Part shown: positions 59,372 to 64,000 of the stretch, in pieces
Layout: every line of letters starts with the position of its first letter
Numbering within the stretch: position 1 is the first letter of the stretch
Assembly (NCBI RefSeq): GCF_029439455.1
Contig: NZ_JAQFVG010000324.1
Location: 75,852-139,851, forward strand
Reading direction: 5' to 3'
DNA length: 64,000 nt
From: Caballeronia sp. BR00000012568055
GTDB taxonomy: Bacteria > Pseudomonadota > Gammaproteobacteria > Burkholderiales > Burkholderiaceae
The notes under the pieces: generated by a model
The model's input: the letters and a program-made list of their open reading frames with translations, nothing else
Told to the model about the DNA's origin: nothing
Database searches by the model: none
Translations under genes and position numbers: made by a program

Positions 59372-60565
59372 ATGACTGAATCAAGCAGCAAAAAGCTCGA
59401 CATGCAGACGCGCATCGTCCAGTCGGAAGACAACATTACGCCGGGATTCGCATCGTTTTCGGTGCCGGTGGCGCGGGCATCGACGGTGGTGTTTCCGGAT
59501 CTCGCGAGCATGCGTTCGCTGGTCTGGAGCGATGATTCCAAATGGCGTTACGGCTTGCACGGCACGCCCACCACGATGGCGCTTATGCAACGGCTCGCGG
59601 CCATCGAAGGCGGCGAGTACGCGCTGTTGCAGCCGTCCGGACTTGCGGCGATCTCGAACGTGTATTTCGGGCTGGTCAAATCGGGCGATCACGTGCTGAT
59701 TCCCGACAATGCGTACGGACCGAATCGCGATCACGCCGACTGGCTGGTGGAAGACTTCGGCATCGAAGTGACGTATTACGATCCGATGATCGGCGCAGCC
59801 ATTGCCGATTTGATCCGCGCGAACACCAAGCTGATTTGGCTCGAAGCGCCCGGTTCGGTGACGATGGAAGTGCAGGACGTGCCCGCCATCGCCGCAGTCG
59901 CGCGCGCGAAGGGCATCGTCACGGCGATCGACAACACGTATTCGGCGGGACTCGCGTTCAAGCCTTTTGATCACGGCGTCGATATTTCGGTGCAGGCGCT
60001 GACGAAGTATCAGTCAGGCGGCAGCGATATTCTGATGGGCGCAACCATCATGCGCGATGTCGAGCTTCATAAGAAGCTCAAGCGCGCGCGCATGCGGCTG
60101 GGCGTAGGCGTTTCATCGGACGATGCGTCGCTCGTGCTGCGCAGTTTGTCGTCGATGAAACTGCGTTACGAAGCGCACGATCGCGCGGCCTTCGAATTGG
60201 CGACGTGGCTGAAGACGCGTTCGGAAGTATCGGCGGTGCTGCATCCGGCGATTGCGGATTGCCCCGGCCACGAGATTTTCAAGCGCGACTTCAAGGGCGG
60301 CGCGGGCGGCTTGTTTTCCATCGTGTTCGACAAGCGATACACCGCCGCACAAGTCGATGCCTTCGTCGAAGCGCTGGACTTGTTCTCGATCGGCTGGAGT
60401 TGGGGCGGCTCGCACAGTCTCGCGATGCCGTACGACGTGCGCTCGATGCGCACCGCATCGCAATGGCCGCATGACGGCGTGCTGGTGCGGTGTTACATCG
60501 GCCTGGAAGAAGTGGGCGATTTGCGCGCGGATATCGAAGCGGCTTTGGCTAAAGCCTTTGCGTGA
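59372..60565 (+). CDS. metC: Cystathionine beta-lyase
   Basis: A 397-residue PLP enzyme of the Cys/Met metabolism family. Lys212 in SVQALTKYQSGGSD forms the Schiff base, Asp187 (TAIDNTY) binds the pyridine ring, and the phosphate-cup residues YGLHGTPTT and QPSGLAAIS are present. It cleaves cystathionine to homocysteine, pyruvate and ammonia. The start MTESSSKKLDMQTRIV lacks a strong ribosome binding site. A terminator follows, shared with the convergent serB. Confidence 0.9.
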   Translation: MTESSSKKLDMQTRIVQSEDNITPGFASFSVPVARASTVVFPDLASMRSLVWSDDSKWRYGLHGTPTTMALMQRLAAIEGGEYALLQPSGLAAISNVYFGLVKSGDHVLIPDNAYGPNRDHADWLVEDFGIEVTYYDPMIGAAIADLIRANTKLIWLEAPGSVTMEVQDVPAIAAVARAKGIVTAIDNTYSAGLAFKPFDHGVDISVQALTKYQSGGSDILMGATIMRDVELHKKLKRARMRLGVGVSSDDASLVLRSLSSMKLRYEAHDRAAFELATWLKTRSEVSAVLHPAIADCPGHEIFKRDFKGGAGGLFSIVFDKRYTAAQVDAFVEALDLFSIGWSWGGSHSLAMPYDVRSMRTASQWPHDGVLVRCYIGLEEVGDLRADIEAALAKAFA

Positions 60566-60576
60566 AAAATGAAACG

Positions 60577-60600
60577 CGGCGCCTTTGAAAAAAGGCGCCG
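60577..60600. terminator. Terminator between metC and serB
   Basis: Stem cggcgcctt/aaggcgccg with a 6-base A-rich loop, between the convergent stops of metC (60565) and serB (60608). Confidence 0.8.
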
Positions 60601-60607
60601 TTCAGCA

Positions 60608-61447
60608 TTAAAACAAACGCGACAAACCATCCAATCCGATGAAGTTGAACGCAAGACTTGCCGATTGCCGCACGATCGGCTTCGCGCGAAACGCCACCGA
60701 CAGACCCGCTTCCGCCATCATTTTCAGATCGTTCGATCCATCGCCCATTGCAATGGCGCGCTTCGGATCGATGCCAATCGCCGCGCACGTTTCCCGCAGC
60801 GTGCGCGCCTTCACATCTGCATCGACGATTTCGCCGAGCACCTTGCCGGTCAGCTTGCCATCGACGATTTCGAGTGTGTTGGCGTTCGTATAGTCGAGGC
60901 CGAGGCGCGTTTTCAATCGCTCGGTAAAGAACGTGAAGCCGCCCGAGACGAGCAGCGTTTTCAGTCCCGCCGCGCGTGCGCCTTCCAGCATGTTTTCCGC
61001 GCCCGGCGAGAGACGCAGACGTTCTTCATAGACGCGCTCCAAGGCGCTTGCTTCAAGTCCCTTCAGCAGCGCGACGCGTCGCGTCAGACTTTCGCTGAAA
61101 TCCTTGATCTCGCCGCGCATCGACGCTTCCGTGATCGCTGCGACTTCGGCTTTCAGCCCACAAAAATCCGCAATTTCGTCGATACATTCGATCGTGATGA
61201 GCGTCGAATCCATATCCATCGCAACGAGGCCGAAGTCGGCCAGCTTCGCGTCCGGCGCGATATACGCGTAATCGAGCCGATGCGCGCCGCAATACGCGTC
61301 GATGTCGGGGCGCTGGATCGGATCGGCATTGATCAGACGCACGAGCGTTTCGCTGATGCGCTTCGTTTCGCGCGAACGGGCGAGCGCGGCGAGCGGGCGC
61401 AGATGATCATCGGAAATGGGGGCGAGGCTTTGAATGACGAGGTTCAT
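60608..61447 (-). CDS. serB: Phosphoserine phosphatase
   Basis: A 279-residue HAD-superfamily enzyme, last step of serine synthesis. DMDSTLITIECIDE has catalytic Asp78 and Asp80, LLVSGGFTFFT is motif II and AMGDGSNDLKMM motif III. The first 65 residues form the regulatory ACT-like part. I start at MNLVIQSLAP (61447); an upstream in-frame ATG (61480) adds eleven residues. It is followed on the same strand by no other gene in this unit; the lysR gene lies upstream with 12 bases or more between. Confidence 0.94.
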   Translation of the reverse strand: MNLVIQSLAPISDDHLRPLAALARSRETKRISETLVRLINADPIQRPDIDAYCGAHRLDYAYIAPDAKLADFGLVAMDMDSTLITIECIDEIADFCGLKAEVAAITEASMRGEIKDFSESLTRRVALLKGLEASALERVYEERLRLSPGAENMLEGARAAGLKTLLVSGGFTFFTERLKTRLGLDYTNANTLEIVDGKLTGKVLGEIVDADVKARTLRETCAAIGIDPKRAIAMGDGSNDLKMMAEAGLSVAFRAKPIVRQSASLAFNFIGLDGLSRLF

Positions 61448-61492
61448 CGACGGAATGAGGTCAGGGCGCGAAGCCGACATTGTAAAGAACCT

Positions 61493-62443
61493 TCAGCGCT
61501 GAACGTTCGCGGGATCGACATCCCAGTACGGCGGCTCGCCGAATTGCGCGGTCAGAAAGTCGATGAAGGCGAGCGTCTTCGGCGGCACGAACGCGCGGCT
61601 CGGATAAACCGCCCAGATCGCGACCGTCTGCGCGAGCGGATAGTCATCGAGCACGGTGACGAGTTCGCCGCTCGCCAGCAAAGGCGCGACGCTCCACGTC
61701 GATTTCAGGCCGATGCCCATGCCCGCCGCGAGCGCATCGCGGATCACTTCGCCGTTGTCGGTGACGAGGCGGCCCGAGACGCGCACATCGATCACACCGG
61801 TCGGCGTGACGAAGGCCCAATCGCGCTGATCGGCAAGGATCACGCATTCGTGCTGCGCGAGATCGGCAGGATGCGTCGGCCTGCCATGCTTCGCCAGATA
61901 CGCGGGTGATGCGCACAGCACACGGCGATTGCTCGCGAGTTTTTTCGCGATGAGCGTCGAATCCTTCAACGCGCCGATACGAATGGCGAGATCGATGCCT
62001 TCATCGACGAGATCGACGATCTGATCCGTCATGCGCAATTCGATGCTCACGCCCGGATATTGCTGAAGGAACGCGGGAATCAGCGGAGAAATATGCTGAC
62101 GCCCGAGCGACGAAGGCATGGTCACGCGCAGCCGCCCATGCGGATGCTCGCGCGCATGACCGACGGAGGCGCGCGCGGCATCGGCTTTATCGAGCAGATC
62201 GCGGGCGTGGGCGGCGAAGATTTCGCCTTCCTGCGTGACAGACACGCGCCGCGTCGTCCGATGCAGCAGCCGCGCGCCCAGCATGCGCCCCAGCCCGGCG
62301 ATACGCGCACTCGCCACCGCCGGCGACAGCCCGAACTCGCGCGCCGCCGACGACAGATTCGCCAAAGCGGCGGCGCGCATGAACAGGCTGACGTCGAGCA
62401 AATCCAGCCGATCACGCTGCTCAGACCACGAATCGCCACTCAT
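61493..62443 (-). CDS. LysR-family transcriptional regulator
   Basis: A 316-residue regulator. A winged helix-turn-helix (about 15-75, VSLFMRAAALANLSSAAREFGLSP) is followed by the effector domain (about 95-300, GRLRVTMPSSLGRQHISPLI). It belongs to the CrgA/DsdC-like branch that often controls a divergent oxidoreductase. It is divergent from the zinc-free alcohol dehydrogenase gene with a 101-base gap that contains operator-like repeats. The effector is unknown. Confidence 0.9.
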   Translation of the reverse strand: MSGDSWSEQRDRLDLLDVSLFMRAAALANLSSAAREFGLSPAVASARIAGLGRMLGARLLHRTTRRVSVTQEGEIFAAHARDLLDKADAARASVGHAREHPHGRLRVTMPSSLGRQHISPLIPAFLQQYPGVSIELRMTDQIVDLVDEGIDLAIRIGALKDSTLIAKKLASNRRVLCASPAYLAKHGRPTHPADLAQHECVILADQRDWAFVTPTGVIDVRVSGRLVTDNGEVIRDALAAGMGIGLKSTWSVAPLLASGELVTVLDDYPLAQTVAIWAVYPSRAFVPPKTLAFIDFLTAQFGEPPYWDVDPANVQR

Positions 62444-62465
62444 TCGATGGATTCTCCGAAAGATG

Positions 62466-62493
62466 TTTCAGCGATTATCGCGGTTTTCAGCGA
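62466..62493. promoter_or_regulatory. Operator-like repeats in the lysR/oxidoreductase gap
   Basis: Direct repeats TTTCAGCGA at 62466-62474 and 62485-62493, 19 bases apart start to start. Overlapping the first is the palindrome GCGAT-T-ATCGC (62471-62481), which has the dyad form of LysR sites. Both fall in the divergent promoter gap. Confidence 0.5.
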
Positions 62494-62544
62494 AGGTGGC
62501 GCGCACTAAGATGAACCTACTAACCTCAACGGAGCCACACACAA

Positions 62545-63561
62545 ATGAAAGCCATCGGCCTCACCCGTTATCTGCCGATTTCCAACCCCGAATCGCTGAT
62601 CGATATCGAACTGGATAAGCCGATGCCCACCGGTCACGATCTGCTGGTCAAAATCGAAGCCATCGCCGTCAATCCGGTCGATACCAAAGTGCGCGCGCCG
62701 AAGGACAAAACGGAAGCGCAGCCGCGCGTGCTCGGCTGGGACGCGGCGGGCGTGGTCGAGGCCATCGGTCCGGACGTGACGCTGTTCAAGGTCGGCGATC
62801 CGGTCTACTACGCGGGCGATATCACGCGTCCTGGCGCGAACAGCGAGTTCCATCTGATCGATGAACGCATCGTCGGAAGCAAGCCGAAGTCGCTCGATTT
62901 TGCGTGCGCTGCTGCCTTGCCGCTGACGACCATCACCGCGTGGGAAGCGCTGTTCGACCGGCTGCGCGTATCGGCGGAAGGGAAGGACGCGGGCAAATCG
63001 GTGCTGATTATCGGCGGCGCGGGCGGGGTTGGGTCGATCGGCATTCAGCTGGCGAAGCGCGTGGCGAAGCTTCAGGTGATCGCGACGGCCTCGCGGCCCG
63101 AATCGGCGAAATGGGCGGAGGATCTCGGCGCGGATCATATCGTCAATCACTTCGAGGATATTCCGCAGCAACTGAAGGAAATCGGCTTCCCGCAAGTCGA
63201 TTACGTACTGATTTTCAACGATACCGACAAACATTTCCCGGCCGCCGCGGAAGTCATCAAGCCGCAGGGCGGCATCTGCACGATTGTCGAAAATGCGAAG
63301 CCGTTGCCGGTCGAATTGCTGAAATCGAAGAGCGGCGCGTTTCATTGGGAGTTCATGTTCACGCGCGCGATGTTCAAGACGCCGGACATGATCGAACAAC
63401 ACAAGCTCTTGTCCGAAGTGGCGCGGCTGATCGACGCAGGCACGCTGCGTACGACCATCGGGCGCGATCTCGGCAAGATCAACGCGGCGAATCTGCGCGA
63501 GGCGCATCGGCTGCTGGAACAAGGGCGCGCGATCGGCAAGCTGGTGATGACGGGCTTCTAA
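62545..63561 (+). CDS. Zinc-binding-type alcohol dehydrogenase / quinone reductase family protein
   Basis: A 338-residue MDR oxidoreductase. The Rossmann motif VLIIGGAGGVGSIGIQLAKRV (about 153-173) binds NADPH, and the N-terminal part has LGWDAAGVVEAIGPDV. No cysteine/histidine zinc ligands of the classic alcohol dehydrogenases are seen, so it resembles ZinB/CaiA-like enzymes of the NADPH:quinone branch. Divergent from lysR, it is a likely target of that regulator. GGAG lies 12 bases before the ATG. Substrate unknown. Confidence 0.85.
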   Translation: MKAIGLTRYLPISNPESLIDIELDKPMPTGHDLLVKIEAIAVNPVDTKVRAPKDKTEAQPRVLGWDAAGVVEAIGPDVTLFKVGDPVYYAGDITRPGANSEFHLIDERIVGSKPKSLDFACAAALPLTTITAWEALFDRLRVSAEGKDAGKSVLIIGGAGGVGSIGIQLAKRVAKLQVIATASRPESAKWAEDLGADHIVNHFEDIPQQLKEIGFPQVDYVLIFNDTDKHFPAAAEVIKPQGGICTIVENAKPLPVELLKSKSGAFHWEFMFTRAMFKTPDMIEQHKLLSEVARLIDAGTLRTTIGRDLGKINAANLREAHRLLEQGRAIGKLVMTGF

Positions 63562-63686
63562 AGCGACGAGCGAATTCGAACGGCGCTTGATTTTCGCCAT
63601 GCCGCGCCACGGGTTTTCCACTACGATTTCCCGTGATGCGCGGCGCTAGACTGGCTCCGCACAGCGCTTATCACGGAGGTTCGGGA

Positions 63687-64000
63687 TGAATCGTCGTTCG
63701 AACGTCAGTCGCATTTTTGTCGGCGCGCTCGCGATCGGCGCCATCGTTTCGGCGCACGCGACGCCGGGCATCAAAGTACAGAACGAAGCGGCCAATGACG
63801 GGCCGATCAAATACACCGTGAAAATGGTGTCGAAGAACTATGGCAACGAATCGGAGACGCGGACGATTCGCTCGGGTCAAACGGACGACTTTACGTGGCA
63901 GGGTTCTGCGCCGAACGGGGCTCAGGCTGTGGCGGATGGATGTCCGAATGCATCGTCGGTGCCGAAGAGCGCGAACGGCGCGGCAATCAGGCAGGTGCAG
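63687..64000 (+). CDS. Secreted protein of unknown function (truncated by window end)
   Basis: The first 104 codons of a gene that continues past the right edge. GGAGG is 6 bases before the ATG. A signal peptide (RRSNVSRIFVGALAIGAIVS) with likely cleavage at AHA-TPG (about residues 24-26) is followed by a short mature part with polar beta-strand-like sequence (KYTVKMVSKNYGNESETRT). No family is recognised. It is far from its neighbours and has its own promoter region, about 125 bases after the oxidoreductase. Confidence 0.75.

Overview
The window is a gene-dense chromosomal segment of a high-GC betaproteobacterium. Gene order and protein similarity point to Burkholderiaceae, most like Paraburkholderia/Caballeronia. 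Markers are the order surE-pcm-nlpD-rpoS, rodZ-ispG-hisS-yfgM-bamB-der-hfq-hflX-hflK-hflC-DUF2065-hisZ-purA, and the set phaC-phaA-phaB-phaR with a BktB thiolase. It looks like core chromosome. I saw no insertion sequence, integrase, prophage, CRISPR array, tRNA or rRNA; the only RNA gene I recognise is a short 4.5S SRP RNA.

Layout. 0-3.6 kb (minus strand): start of a glycosyltransferase-like membrane protein, rpmE2, mtfA, rho and trxA. 3.9-7.6 kb (plus): ffs, dnaX, ybaB, recR and a DUF1653 gene. 7.6-11.6 kb: a class III CoA-transferase followed by a complete NitT/TauT-type ABC importer, the most accessory-looking module. 11.8-13.7 kb: a GT9 glycosyltransferase and a quinone oxidoreductase gene broken by one in-frame amber codon. 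13.8-19.9 kb: surE, pcm, nlpD and rpoS, then a DEDD exonuclease and rlmD. 20-22.7 kb: a BAX-inhibitor-1 membrane protein divergent from ndk and rlmN.

22.9-38.4 kb is a long housekeeping run: rodZ (cell shape), ispG (isoprenoids), hisS, yfgM and bamB (envelope assembly), der, hfq, hflX, hflKC, hisZ, purA and a phosphoribosyltransferase. 38.6-49.5 kb: kup, tex (minus), a secreted coiled-coil protein of unknown function, a DUF465 protein, a DinG-type helicase, bamD (minus), rluD and pgeF. 49.9-54.7 kb is the polyhydroxyalkanoate cluster: thiolase (phaA) and reductase (phaB) make 3-hydroxybutyryl-CoA, phaC polymerises it and phaR regulates. 55.2-64 kb: rimO, a 2-keto-3-deoxygluconate-type kinase, bktB, a lipoprotein, metC, serB (minus), a lysR gene divergent from a zinc-free alcohol dehydrogenase, and a truncated secreted protein.

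The most interesting signals are small. They are the amber codon in the oxidoreductase, a decayed gene remnant between phaR and rimO, and a PhaR-type CTGC-N4-GCAG site inside a 10-bp inverted repeat just before phaR. Others are palindromes before ndk and before the coiled-coil gene, direct repeats in the lysR/oxidoreductase gap, a terminator with triplicated arms after rpmE2, and unusual terminal extensions on PhaC, Pcm, RluD, HflX, HflK and DinG. I did not find a convincing wholly new system. The CoA-transferase/ABC module and the secreted coiled-coil protein are the best candidates for unknown biology. All functions are assigned by reading the sequence and recalling families; no database search was run.
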